DNA from: Arion vulgaris | Lineage: Eukaryota; Mollusca; Gastropoda; Stylommatophora; Arionidae | Assembly: GCA_020796225.1 (NCBI GenBank) | Contig: CM036762.1 | Location: forward strand, 55,577,740-55,641,739 | Length of the DNA stretch: 64,000 bases | Direction: 5' to 3' | Part shown: positions 53,930 through 64,000 of the stretch, one piece after another | Position numbering within the stretch: the stretch's first letter is position 1 | How the letters are laid out: each line of letters starts with the position of its first letter | Translations under genes and position numbers: made by a program | The notes under the pieces: generated by a model | Seen by the model: only the letters and a program-made list of their open reading frames with translations | The model's database searches: none | Told to the model about the DNA's origin: nothing

Positions 53930-54137
53930 AAGGTTTTTTGTGGATGCATTGCTTTTCTCTCATCTGATGTAGCAGTAATGAAAAGCAGAGACAGTAATTG
54001 GTTTAATATTTGTTGTGCATGCATCGTTTTTCTCTAATCTGATGTAGCAGTAATGAAAAGCAGAGACAGTAATTGTTTTAATGTTTGTTTTGGATGCATC
54101 ATTTTTCTCTCATCTGATGTATCAGTAATGAAATGCT
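53930..54137. repeat. 75-bp tandem repeat, about 2.7 units
   Basis: 'gatgta[gt]cag' at 53966, 54041 and 54116 marks a 75-bp period. The unit includes 'taatgaaaagcagagacag'. No coding content. Confidence 0.9.
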
Positions 54138-54456
54138 TCATCATCTTCTAAAATTACTTCGCGACCCTCATCAGTGCTACAGTTTGCGCAATGCTGCTGA
54201 GGTCTTCCTGTGTAAGAAAGAGATCGGAACACACATGGTTGCTCACTGAAGTGCGATGATGACGGTCCTATAAATCATTCAATCAAATTTATTAACTTTC
54301 TGTAATTTTATGTTGAATAGTCTTTTTTTTTTACTGGTAAATAATCAAGCCTTCTCCTTTTGTGTGTGCGTGCATGCATGTTTATTGTTTGTTTATTTGT
54401 TACTATTTCTATGTGACTTTGTTGTAAACTCTAAAACGATCTTCTACACAAAACAG

Positions 54457-54684
54457 GATTACCTGTGTGACAGAGAGCCCGGTCTAACAGATGAAATGGC
54501 ATCAATTCTAACTGAACTGACACAACTCAACAAGACTGAAAACTCCAAGGTGGCACTGAGGGCTCGGCAGGTCTTAATTGCTGCCCACCAACCCCCATTT
54601 GAACATCGGCACAACCAGATTGAATCCATCTTTTTGTCAGCCATAGATATGTCAGGTCATGACTTTTGCCCAGAAAATCTCCAG
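54457..54684 (+). CDS. ACC: ACC exon 20 (central domain)
   Basis: Acceptor 'caaaacag', donor 'gtaatt'; 76 codons, phase 0-0. Encodes [36 protein letters not shown] and [20 protein letters not shown]. Intact and strongly conserved. Confidence 0.97.
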
Positions 54685-54788
54685 GTAATTGTGTTTCAGA
54701 ATATTTCCTGCAGTTTGTCTTTGCTTGCTGAAATTATAATATATTTTCCCTTGCAGTATATTAGTTTAAGAGGTGTATTATATTTTAC

Positions 54789-55048
54789 CTCACCTTTGTG
54801 TTACCAGAGTTTGCAAGGGGAGCAAAGAATAGTACCACCGCAACCTACAAGGCATGTCATAAGAGGCGACCGAGGTAGGGCCTAAGGAAGCTACCATAGT
54901 AAATAAAAAACATAGCAGAAATCGGATGTGTTGGCCTACTTGTAGGCGCATAACTGGCACAATGTATAATCGCTCTTTACTCAGATCACATACAAATAGC
55001 AAAGAGGGGTTTAACAAGAGGTCGATAAGAAGTGTTCAAAGAAGAAGA
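54789..55048 (+). repeat. SINE-C copy with target duplication
   Basis: Sense. 'atattttac' occurs at 54780-54788 and 55049-55057. Core 'gcatgtcataagaggcgacc'; tail 'caaagaagaagaa'. Confidence 0.87.
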
Positions 55049-55315
55049 ATATTTTACATTTTTTTATACCTGTATAGTAACAAAATGGTTCAGTTGAAAG
55101 GTCAAGTGTACAGAAAAATTATCCACTATTTGTGTATGTAAATGCCGTATAAACAAGATAATGATTAGTACATAGTTGCATTTGTAAGAAAATTGTTAGC
55201 ATCAGAAAGAAAGTTTGTCACAGATAATAAATGAGCAATCTTGATTGTTGTACTAAAATAAATGAGCATTCTTGATTGTTGTGCATTGATTACATGTAAT
55301 TTGACTATCTCCCAG

Positions 55316-55405
55316 AAATTGATAAACTCTGAGACAGCCATTTATGATGTACTTCAAGAATTCTTCTACCATACAAATGAAGCTGTGAGGAGAGCTGCTC
55401 TTGAG
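55316..55405 (+). CDS. ACC: ACC exon 21 (central domain)
   Basis: Acceptor 'atctcccag', donor 'gtattt'; 30 codons, phase 0-0. Encodes [30 protein letters not shown]. Intact. Confidence 0.95.
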
Positions 55406-56179
55406 GTATTTAATCTAAGCATTTTATTGTATTTTTAACCTCTTACATTACTACATAATAGTCAAATTATATTCACATTCTTAACTTCCCATGTCCTGAC
55501 TATTTAACATTTTGAGTGTCTAGTTTCCATTTCTTTTGTTTCTAATGTCAATGAAATAATAGATAATAAAAAGATTTATAAAAGGAATTGCTATTGTAGT
55601 GATCCCAGGATATACAATTAACTATTAGATTCTCAGAAAGATTTAATTATTGTTTTCCATGTTTTTACCTTCATGTTCTGATATAACCAAAACAAAGGTT
55701 CGTCCTTATGTTGAAAGGGACGGGCCTCGGCTTTAATCCCTTACATAACAAACAAACAGTAACAAGTGATCCTAGGGTTAGACCACCGTACAAGACCATA
55801 AACCACTGCCATATCATATGTCATCCTGGAAACAGGCAACTATGAGTTTGTGATTTGTCTGACCAGGGTTTAGAGATCAAGATACCGTACCAAGTCGGCA
55901 CATTTGTATAATTCCCATTATGATGCAGCATGCTGAGAACCCAGCATTGCACATTAAGTTAGTCGGGGGATAACCTGGGATATGCACTTAATAATGGTTT
56001 ATCTGCAATCTGTGCTATGTGCTTATTAATGGTTTCTATCTGTAAACTGTACACAGAAGGATCCCAAACAGAATTTAGAACAGGTAGTGGAAGTTAAGCA
56101 GCAACTTTGCAGAACTTAAATGTTATCTTGTTGGATCAAAGAGCTAGAACATACTTATTTTATTCTGTACATTTGAATA
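55406..56179. other. Intron sequence with a (CAAA)n-ended repeat
   Basis: 'gatataaccaaaacaaagg' through 'cgggcctcggctttaatccc' to 'ataacaaacaaac' at about 55680-55760 resembles sequence at 63105-63180. Rest unrecognised. Confidence 0.45.
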
Positions 56180-56500
56180 GTTCCCCCAAGGATTGCAGAA
56201 AGTGCACAGTCTTCTTCTCCTTTTATTTGGTTGATATTTAATGCTTGGGATTCATGGATCATTTCTTCTCAGTTATGCCCAATAGATCTCCATCTTCTCT
56301 TTCTTGTAACACTTACTACAAGTGGTTGATTAGACAGGCAGTCTTCTGACCTTTCCCCCATAATTTGGTTGATATATTTCAGTTGCGATTCATTGATCAT
56401 TTCTTCTTAATTATGCCCAACATCTCTCCATCCTCTCTGACTTATAACAGTTGTTACTAGTGGTTGATCAGACATTTCTCTGACTCATCACTTCTACTGA
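56180..56500 (-). mobile_element. LINE 3' fragment, antisense, partly duplicated
   Basis: 'ggttgatatttaatgcttgg' and 'tctccatcttctctttct' recur about 130 bp later in altered form. Related to 26815 and 45095. Confidence 0.5.
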
Positions 56501-56542
56501 GTTCGTCCCATTTTATGTTCATTATTTGTGTTTATGTTTTAG

Positions 56543-56661
56543 GTTTACATCCGCCGGGCATACATAGCTTATGAAATGAACTGCATGCAACATAGTCAAC
56601 TTGATGATGGAAGATGTGTTGTGGACTTTAAATTTTTACTGCCACGATCTCATCCAAACAG
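56543..56661 (+). CDS. ACC: ACC exon 22 (central domain)
   Basis: Acceptor 'ttatgttttag', donor 'gtaact'. Encodes [20 protein letters not shown] and [15 protein letters not shown] plus two bases. Phase 0-2; intact. Confidence 0.96.
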
Positions 56662-56949
56662 GTAACTTGACTAGAATTATGGAAACAGTTATTCATGTTT
56701 AATGAAAGAAAGATAAACTGAATTTATCTGCTTGTTTTCTTTGTCAACGATTTTTTGACGATTCTCAGACTGAGATGGTATCCTTCCTTTCGTTCGCTTG
56801 AAATATTGTCTATACATTCAACGTTGTCTCTTGCATAAACTTCACTCTCTTTTGTAGCTTACTCAGAGGTCCGTGTAGTTTTATGGGAGATGGTATGATA
56901 GAGCTGCAAACACACATACCTGTGGATAAGAACAGGACAGGAACCCATG

Positions 56950-57200
56950 ATGACCCAGGTTAAAAAGAGAAAATGGCAATGGGTTGGGCCTACCCTACGG
57001 AAGACACAGTCGAGTGTCACTGGACAAGCACTTGAGTGGAATCAGCAAAGGAAAACAAAAAAGAGGACACCCTGAACAGACCTGGAGACAGTCTTCTTGA
57101 GGAACCGAGGGTGCTTGACTATCCTGGGAGACCATAAAGAAAACAGCCAGAGATTGGTAAAAGTAACAAACAACTGTTGTTCCAGTTTGATGTTGATTAA
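56950..57200 (+). mobile_element. LINE-gamma C-terminal fragment
   Basis: 'WVGPTLRKTQSSVTGQALEW' then a K/R-rich EQTWRQ-like tail, from about 56980 on. The 'W-x-GHTLRK' signature is typical of LINE polyprotein ends. Confidence 0.7.
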
Positions 57201-57758
57201 TCAATCTCTTTGCATATTTGGTATGTCGTTCTTTTTGGGCAGTGCCAATATCGACGCCCATCTTTAATTCTGGTCAGCGAGTGGGACTCGCAATCCTGAA
57301 ACTCCTCTGTTCTTAAAGACTCTCAATGCGTTAAGAATGTCATTTTGATCCATTGCAGCTTCATCTGATATTGTAGCCATGCCAGCGAATCTGAAGCATT
57401 TGGATAGCAAAGTCATCCATGTGACATATGAAACTAACTAGTTTCCGTTAATATTGACTACTCCATTGATCTCATAACACTTGGTCAGATGGATAAATTG
57501 GTCTCCCTCAGCAGATGTATGTTTGCTGATGATTCCTGTTGCTCACTAAATAATAGAAGCTGGAGAGTGTATTTCACTTTGTTGCTATTATACTTAACTC
57601 CTTGTGGACCACACGCCACATTAAAGGGCATTTTTACTCTTAAAAGTTTGCCCTGATCACTAAGAATGAATGTATTTGTGACATTATTGTGTTTTAGCGA
57701 TTGTACTGGTGTCATTATTATGGTGATGAAGGATTTGTTCATTAATTTTATTGTTTAG
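57201..57758. other. Intron sequence
   Basis: Part of 57290-57400 antisense (DQNDILNALRVFKNRGV) may be an older LINE piece; not strong enough to call. Confidence 0.35.
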
Positions 57759-57908
57759 GATGATGGTGACTCGCTTTGACTCAGTCATGTTAAGATTGAA
57801 CAGCATGGACAAGGACTCTGGTTCAGATTCAGATCATTGGGACGAACCTCCAATATGTCAGCGTATGGGTATCATGGTTGCTTTCCCAGATATGGCAGAA
57901 CTTGAAAA
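57759..57908 (+). CDS. ACC: ACC exon 23 (central domain, variable)
   Basis: Acceptor 'ttgtttag', donor 'gttagt'. Encodes RMMVTRFDSVMLRLNSMD, a Ser/Asp-rich stretch and PPICQRMGIMVAFPDMAE. The QRMG-MVxF block fixes the register. Phase 2-2; intact. Confidence 0.93.
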
Positions 57909-58269
57909 GTTAGTCACTTTATTATCTGTTTGCATTTTTGAAATACACAAATATTTTAAGACATAAGGAGTCCTTTAATTTGAATATGAGATTTAAGCGA
58001 TCATAAATTTCTGTTAAGTGATAAATTAACAGAAATTGAGGAGTGATAACAGTTTGTCTTTTGCTTATGGGATGCTAACCTCTTTAGTTTAAAAATATGT
58101 AATAGCATTTAATAGACATGACATGTCAAGTACTTCATCCTTCCTTTCATTCACTTGAAATATGTCTATATATTCAATGTTGTCTCTTGTATGAACTTCA
58201 CTGTCTTTTGTAGCTCACACAGAGGTCCGTGTAGTTTTCTATTGAGTGTTGTTTCGTTAGGTCAGTGAG
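57909..58269. other. Intron sequence
   Basis: 'tcatccttcctttcattc' to 'gaggtccgtgtagtttt' near 58135-58240 repeats 56780-56885, so a segment of about 100 bp is shared between two introns. Confidence 0.5.
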
Positions 58270-58930
58270 TTTGCCTCAGTGTATCATATTCAGGGCAGTC
58301 TTGAAGTATGTGCTCTGCAGTCTGGTGTGCCTGTCCACATGTACACATGGCTGAATTGCCAATCTTGAATTTTGTATATATGTGGCTGCGGAGCCGATTG
58401 TGTCCTGTTCTAAGGCGCAGAATAACAACTTGTTCAATCTGCTCATTATATATCGTCTTGTGTTAGTATTTGTGGCTTTCTCATTGATTTAATCATCCTT
58501 TTCTTTTGGTGGTAGGTAACTGGCACATCCGGCTGCTCTCGTGCAGCACCTTCCTTGCAATCGGTCTGCTGTTTCATTTTCTGGTATTCCACAGTGAGAG
58601 GGTATCCACTGCAAGACGACCCTGCGCTGCTTGGACAATTTAGACAGTAGGGTCTGTAGACCTGGCAATTTTCTGGACTTGAGTGCTTGGAGTGCTCATT
58701 TTGCATCAGTCAAAAATACAACAGGTTGAGGATCGGGTGTGGTATTCAACAGTTTTTCAGTTGCCACCTTGATTGCCTGAATTTCTGCATCATAGTTGTG
58801 ACAGAATTTCTCCGTTGGTACTTTAATTGCATCTCTAGCGTTGTTTGGGTATTCTATGTACACTCCTGCTCCTCCGTTCTTCACTGCATTTTCTGCTGAC
58901 CCATCCGTGTATACCGGACCCAGAGATCAT
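58270..58930 (-). mobile_element. LINE-alpha RNase H domain, antisense
   Basis: Antisense from about 58930: GSAENAVKNGGAGVYIEYP, NYDAEIQAIKVATEKLL, VVFLTDAK, then VVLQWIPSHCGIPENETADR and a zinc-binding tail near 58440-58300. Frameshifts between blocks. Confidence 0.82.
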
Positions 58931-59039
58931 GTGGGTATTCTTCATCAAGTAAACTGAGGGTGACTGTCTTGCGTTGTATGCTGTTCTACTCATCCTTGTC
59001 GAGTATTCCTTTAACTTCTGTCTGGATACATAAAGTACT

Positions 59040-59440
59040 ACATATATGCATCATTGTTGTATGGAGCGGAAATGTGGGCAATGAACAAACAGATGGAGGG
59101 AACAATTGAAGTTTGTGTAATGTGAATATGCAGAAGAATGGGGCGAGTGTCATGGAAATAGAAAAGTAATAAACAAATACTTTAACAACTGGAAAGAGTG
59201 AAAAGAAGACTGCTCATTGAAAAATTAGACCCATTAGATATTTTGGCCACATTGAGAGACATGACACTTGAAAACCATCTTGTAAGGTTCCTATGCAAGG
59301 GGATGCGAAGATACAATTGGGAGGAGACACCAGGAGATGAAAAGGCAAAAGTCTGGCAGTTTGTACAATCAGCACAAAAGGATAGAATTTGTTGGAGGTC
59401 GCTACAGTTAACCTTAGATTCAGAGACGCAATGGGAAATC
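59040..59440 (+). mobile_element. LINE-gamma fragment
   Basis: LLYGAEMWAMNKQMEGTIE-like start, then an open frame with KRRLLIEKLDPLDILATLRD and a degraded end. Confidence 0.6.
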
Positions 59441-59445
59441 TCCGC

Positions 59446-59690
59446 CTGTGTGTTGCCGGGCTCGAAGAGAGCAAAATAATAACACTGCGACCTACAAGGC
59501 ATGTCGAAGAGGCGACTGAGATATGGGACCTAGGAAGCTACCTAGTAAATAAAAAGCGTAGCAGAAATCGGATGTGCTGGTCTACTTGTAGGTGCATAAC
59601 TGGCAGTGTACAACCACTCTTAGGCTCGGATCACATAAAAATCACGAAGAGTGATTAACAAGTGGTTGATATGGAGCATTCGAAGAAGAA
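59446..59690 (+). repeat. SINE-C copy, sense
   Basis: 'gtgtgttgccgggctcg', core 'gcatgtcgaagaggcgac', tail 'cgaagaagaa'. A short 'aaatctc' duplication lies on either side. Confidence 0.85.
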
Positions 59691-60263
59691 TTAAAATCTC
59701 ATCTCATATTTGTTGATTACGACTATGATTTCTGTTAACCTTTTCCACACCACCACCCCATACAATTAGATGTCAGTAACAACTATTGCACCTCCTATCT
59801 GATTTGGTCATACTTTACACCACTTTTTGTTAAACATTGAATATATAGATCATGTGTCAGGTGAATAAAAGTAAGGAAAACTTTTGTTGTTATTCTGAAC
59901 TGATTGTTAATTCGTCTCTTTGCCTTAATTGAAAAGATTGAATAACGTAAAAGTAATTATTTTAGACATTAACTACTAGAAACTTCTCAGAGAATCTTAG
60001 AATTTAAGCAATTTTACTTGTTATTAATGTACAAATGTATCAACAAGCTTAGGTACGATTCATCAAAATCTGTTGAATAAATAAGAAAACTACAGCTTAA
60101 TTTCTGGATAAAGAGAAAGGGTGAAAAAAATAGATTTATGCCACATTTTTCATTATGATTAAAACTTACAATTTTTTTTTTAAAAATGTGTGTGTTTCTC
60201 CTTCCTTTCTCTTTTGGTGTTATCTGTGATTGGTTTTTGATAACTTAATCTTGAACTCTCTAG
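59691..60263. other. Intron sequence
   Basis: AT-rich, ends in the exon 24 acceptor. Nothing recognised. Confidence 0.45.
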
Positions 60264-60366
60264 ATATTTTTACGCCATTCTGGAGAGATTTCAGTCAGTG
60301 ACCCCACCAAGCAGTCCTTTGGTATCTGATGTGGAAGATGATGCTGTTTCTATACAGTCTGGTTCT
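60264..60366 (+). CDS. ACC: ACC exon 24 (central domain, Ser/Pro-rich loop)
   Basis: Acceptor 'aactctctag', donor 'gtaagt'. Encodes KYFYAILERFQSVTPPSSPL and VSDVEDDAVSIQSGS. The TPPSSPL block corresponds to the SPPQSP-type regulatory loop of vertebrate ACC1, which is phosphorylated there; modification here is inferred. Phase 2-0; intact. Confidence 0.9.
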
Positions 60367-60479
60367 GTAAGTATTCATCTGAAGCACATTTTATGCTGAG
60401 CTAAATAGATGTACATGTATGTTTATTGACTTTACATTGTTGTTAATTACTTTAATGTCTAATTAATAATTTGTCAAAG

Positions 60480-61260
60480 GCATGCGACCTCTTTCTCTGA
60501 CAATAAGTGTCTCCAAAACAGTTGTATTATGTCAGGGAGGTAAGACATCAAATATCACTTTAAATGGTAACCATCTAACACCAGTGCAAAAATTCTGCTA
60601 TCTTGGGTCCACGGTCACTGCCAGCCTTTCTCTTGATGAAGAAATCAACGCTCGTATAGGGAGTGCGGCTACTACATTCGGCATACTATCAAAGCGAGCG
60701 TGGGACAACACAAAAAATTGACATTGCAGACGAAAACTCAAATATATCAAGCCTGTGTAATTAGTTCTTTACTATATGGCTCAGAAACATGGACAGCCTA
60801 CTCAAGACACGAGAGGAGACTTAACATCTTTCACCTTCGATGTCTCGAAGATTATGAACATCAGGTGGTACGACAAGATAACCAACTCTGAAGTACTACA
60901 ACGTGCAAATCTGCCTTCCATCATGGGCATGCTCAGCAGTAGACGACTAAGATGGTTGGGACATGTGAGAAGAATGGAAACTTATGCATACCAAAACAAA
61001 TGTTGTTCTGTGAACTTTCGGAGGAAGAGGCACCAGGGCAGACCACTGCTCAGATATAAAGATGTCTGCAAAACCTCAATGAAAACTTTTCTATAGATCC
61101 CAGCACATGGGAGGGACTAGCTGATGACAGAGTTGTGTGGAAAGCCAAATTACGGAAGGGCGCAGAGTCTTTTGAGAAGAGACTTATGTACGAGCTGAAC
61201 GACAAGAGAGAAAAGCGAAAACTCAGAAGTTGTCACAGTAAAACACTTGCCTATTGACCG
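60480..61260 (+). mobile_element. LINE-beta reverse transcriptase C-terminal half
   Basis: KTVVLCQGGKTSNITLNG, KFCYLGSTVTASLSLDEEIN, TQIYQACVISSLLYGSETW, HLRCL..IRWYDKITNSEVL and RRLRWLGHVRRME, then STWEGLADDRVVWKAKLRKG. Two frameshifts (near 60715 and 60850). Complete from about the palm end to near the C-terminus, lacking the terminal zinc finger. Confidence 0.88.
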
Positions 61261-61299
61261 TCTGTAAAGATGAAAAGGGCCATATATATAATTACTTTA

Positions 61300-61800
61300 A
61301 TATCAATACTACTAGTACCTCTGAAGTCGAAGTAAGGCTTGCCTGAATTGTGAAGGACGCTGATGATAAGGAAAGTAAGCCTTCACAAAAATTAGTAAGG
61401 GTGCCATGATTACACCTAAATTCATTGCTGGCTAACTCCCAGTGCTGGCAAATGAAAGTGAGTCATGGACATTAAATAAACAGCAAAATATCTAGAGACC
61501 ACAGAGATGGGATTTTTACAGAGAATAATAAGAATCCATGAACTGCTAAACGACTAATGTTGATGTGCTGAAGAAGTTAAGGCAGAGAGAAAACACATTG
61601 TCAACATAAGAAAGAGGCAAACCAAGGGACACTGGAGAAGACTAGTAAATGGTGAAATATCAAAAACAACATAAAGTGAGCTAAATATAAAATACAACAA
61701 AGACTAAATCTACATTTTGATAAGAATGCCCTTTTCAGTAAAGAATACAACATGAAAGTTTTTTTAAAACTGGCACCTAGGATAGAAGATGTCACTCAGA
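61300..61800 (+). mobile_element. LINE-gamma fragment
   Basis: Degraded: 'gaagtcgaagtaaggcttgc' onward translates to EVRLA-IVKDADDKESK, then 'aatgaaagtgagtcatgg' (NESESWTLNKQ-like). Confidence 0.5.
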
Positions 61801-62134
61801 AAAAATAAACCAGGAAAATTAAATGATATCTGTTAAAAATGCATTGCTCAAACTGGAAGTAATGGAAATTTTAAATGTTTTATTTAAAAGAAAACAAAAC
61901 GATTTGTGACTAAGAAACAAATTGATATACTAAATACATCAAGTATAGGAATGTATTAAATCACCATGATTGTATTTTACTGTATAGAGAAATATATACC
62001 AATTCTTTAGGGCACTTTAACTCTGTTTTATACGACTCACATTATTCTTATCTTTTAATGTCACATTTTAGCAAAAACATCACCTTTTTTCACGTGTTTA
62101 TTCACTAGTAAAAACTTAGTTTATATTCTTTTTC
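61801..62134. other. No recognised feature
   Basis: AT-rich intron. Confidence 0.4.
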
Positions 62135-62370
62135 TTTTCGTTCTTTATTTAAAACTATATTTAATCCTCTTTCGTGATGTTGACTCTTCCAAGAGAACGT
62201 GTATTATTTGCACTTATTCTGTAGGCCCCTAAATGCATAGACTTCTACAGTTTGACACGTGCATCCGATTTCAGACAACCTCCTTGTCGCCTCTTCACAT
62301 CGTGGCAGGTAACAGTGGTTCTATTCTTAATGCCCCAAATTTGGGCCTCATGTAACCACTTGCACTATTC
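62135..62370 (-). repeat. SINE-A copy, antisense, degraded
   Basis: 'taggcccctaaatgcataga', 'cgtgcatccgatttcaga' and 'gccccaaatttgggcctc' in the right order; the tail has eroded to T-rich sequence. Confidence 0.78.
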
Positions 62371-62706
62371 TATATTTATATCCTGTGTCCCTGACACATA
62401 AAGGCTTCACAGTCCATTTAGTTTCAAAAGCTCCTCATTTGTTATGGTATTTAGTCAGAAAATGTATTAGATCATGCTACAAAAAACATGAAGCATGAAC
62501 TATTCTCCACTACTCTATGGATGTGCCTGTTTGGGATCCACACCATTTCTGTCAGGAGCGACAGCAGATGTAGTTCTAGATAACAGTACTATCCCTACAT
62601 TCTACAAGTTAACATAATCTGAATGGAAATAAACACAGTATTTTTTTTAAATGCATCATTCTTTACTACGGTTGAATTATAAAAAGAAATTGCTTATATG
62701 TTTCAG

Positions 62707-62826
62707 AACATGTCTGAATACTCTTCAGAGGACCCTACTCATATTATCAACATTGCAATCAAGCGTCTTGATACAACAGATGATGACAACTTGGCTAGTC
62801 TCTTTCAAAATTTCTGTCGCTCTAGG
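62707..62826 (+). CDS. ACC: ACC exon 25 (central domain; last exon in window)
   Basis: Acceptor 'atgtttcag', donor 'gtgagt'; 40 codons, phase 0-0. Encodes NMSEYSSEDPTHIINIAIKR and TDDDNLASLFQNFCRSR, matching the 'EPIHILNVAI' block. The next exon is not found before 64000. Confidence 0.94.
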
Positions 62827-63185
62827 GTGAGTTTTGTCTGAATATTTTCTGTTATTTTTCTATTGTTATTTGTTTAAGTTCACTGATTGAGTTGTCATGC
62901 AGACAAGTCAACAATATAATTTAAAACATAGGCTTAGAGGTCTATGATTGCTGTTGCCCATCAGCTTGGCTTACATAAGAGAATTCATCATACATTGGAG
63001 ATATGAACAAGGTCAGACATTTTCATATAAGTTATAAAAAATATAATTTATATTCTCTGAAAGAAGTTAATTCTTATTTTTCATGCTCGTTGGTCTACAT
63101 GCTCTGGTATAACCAATAAAGGCTTGTTCTTAGGTTGAAAAATCTTGGCTAAGGGCTTGAATCTCTATATAACAAACAATATACA

Positions 63186-63430
63186 GTGAGTGTCTGTAGC
63201 TTAAGCGGTAGTGAGCTCGATCACAACCCAAGCGTACCAGGTTCAATCTCCATGGCAGACAAGTTTGAAAGCAAATTAACTCTCAGATTTTTACGAACAA
63301 TAAAATAGACCTCACCATTCAGAAAGCAATGGCAAACTACTTAACGTATAAGTGGTGCCTAGAAAATCGATGACTCATTTACTGTTGTTGATGGCTAAGT
63401 CCTGTAAAGGATGTGCCATGATTTTCATTT
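63186..63430 (+). repeat. SINE-H, tRNA-like head
   Basis: 'tctgtagcttaagcggtag' (A-box-like) and 'ccaggttcaatctccatg' (B box), then 'gcaatggcaaactacttaac' and a terminal 'ataacaaacaaa'. Only one clear copy in the window. Confidence 0.68.
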
Positions 63431-64000
63431 TTCATAACAAACAAAATTCATCAAATTTTTTTAAGTTTGAATTGAAATGACACTGAACAAGACATCTATC
63501 ACTAACGGTTGTTGCTATTGTTGTTGTAAGTCACAAGGGAATGTACGTTTTTGTGCTTTTTCTACGTAACACTTGAGGAGTTGTCTCTTCATACCCAGAA
63601 AAAAATGTACAATTGATGTATATACACACACACACTCATGGTACCTCCATAGATACTTGTTCCTTAACCCTTTGAACCCTGGCCACCTGTACCTTAAAAA
63701 TCTCTTCCCCGGAGCTCCTGGACAAAAACAGTCCACATCAGTGTTATATTAAAACATGATAATTTAGCACTCTTAAGTGCTCTATAATTTGTTATTGACA
63801 TACCCCATCATCTCAGTTATTCCTGCTTATTATATATTTGAAGAATACTAAACTTTAAAATATATTTGATTTAATATGTGGATCGCGCGAATACTCCTAT
63901 ATGAAGATTTTCTCCATATTGAATATATATAGCTTGAATATCAATCGATTAAAACAATTCTGTGTCGTCTAAATGATTATCTAACTCTCTTTCTATATCC
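63431..64000. other. Intron sequence to window end
   Basis: 'ttaaccctttgaaccctgg' at 63665 resembles a piggyBac-type terminus, but no partner end is visible. (CA)n near 63623. AT-rich after 63750. Confidence 0.4.

Larger units (their letters stand above)
4560..62826 (+). other. ACC: Acetyl-CoA carboxylase gene, 5' half
   Basis: Gene span seen in this window. ACC uses ATP and bicarbonate to carboxylate biotin and then transfers the carboxyl group to acetyl-CoA, giving malonyl-CoA, the committed step of fatty-acid synthesis and a regulator of fatty-acid oxidation. I identify three alternative first coding exons and 24 common exons by continuous homology to animal ACC, each with AG acceptor and GT donor and with matching phase. 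Domains in order: variable N-terminus with AMPK-type site, biotin carboxylase (exons 2-11), linker (11-13), biotin carrier (13-15), central domain (15-25). The window holds about 1235 common codons of a protein usually near 2300 residues. The carboxyltransferase exons must lie beyond 64000. Nine bases are missing within exons 2, 3, 4 and 16. Confidence 0.95.

Noticed and set aside
4560..62826. The ACC gene as a pseudogene
   Set aside because: Twenty common exons are intact with perfect splice sites and phase, and residues around the four damaged exons are conserved. Sequence error explains the nine missing bases better.
63665..63725. Second piggyBac-type MITE
   Set aside because: A 'ttaaccctttg' end is visible, but no matching opposite end before 64000.

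Overview
This is nuclear DNA from an animal, AT-rich with large introns and dense in retroposons. It is probably an arthropod, but I cannot name the species. Evidence: one conserved intron-containing gene with GT..AG splice sites, several tRNA-like SINE families, fragments of at least three kinds of non-LTR retrotransposon (LINE), and DNA transposons. I see no bacterial-type gene organisation, no CRISPR array and no second host gene.

The host gene is acetyl-CoA carboxylase (ACC), plus strand, running from about 4.56 kb past the right edge. I recognise three alternative first coding exons (1a at 4560, 1b at 14286, 1c at 16973), all ending in the same phase, then 24 common exons (2 to 25) between 21470 and 62826. 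Together these encode the N-terminal regulatory segment with an AMPK-type phosphosite, the whole biotin carboxylase domain, the biotin carboxyl carrier domain (biotinyl Lys at 43547-43549) and much of the central domain. The carboxyltransferase half lies beyond the window. Exons 2, 3, 4 and 16 carry small deletions (9 bases in total) against an otherwise highly conserved protein. Adding 9 bases makes exons 2-25 plus the 2-base split codon exactly 1235 codons, so I read the losses mainly as consensus-sequence errors.

The rest is mobile DNA. Family labels used here are my own. SINE-A has a tRNA-like A box and SINE-C a different head; both share a core around 'gtcgtaagaggcgact' and a (GAA)n tail. 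SINE-B, -D, -F, -G and -H have tRNA-like heads. LINE-alpha has RNase H. LINE-beta has a C-terminal C2H2 finger. LINE-gamma is a collective label for RTE-like and related fragments. DNA transposons are an almost complete IS630/Tc1/mariner-type element with about 103-107-bp inverted repeats and an unusually long D-to-E spacing (40657-42828), two hAT-type MITEs with perfect 8-bp target duplications, and a piggyBac-type MITE at TTAA.

Layout: 0-4.5 kb, repeat-rich upstream flank; 4.5-21.4 kb, the three first exons separated by transposons and minisatellites; 21.5-38.4 kb, biotin carboxylase exons, with a decayed tandem copy of the exon 10 region; 39.8-44.8 kb, the carrier region with the mariner-type element in an intron; 46-62.8 kb, central-domain exons. 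Joining a different first exon to exon 2 changes the N-terminus (acidic, membrane-anchored or short) and also one specificity residue of the predicted AMPK site.
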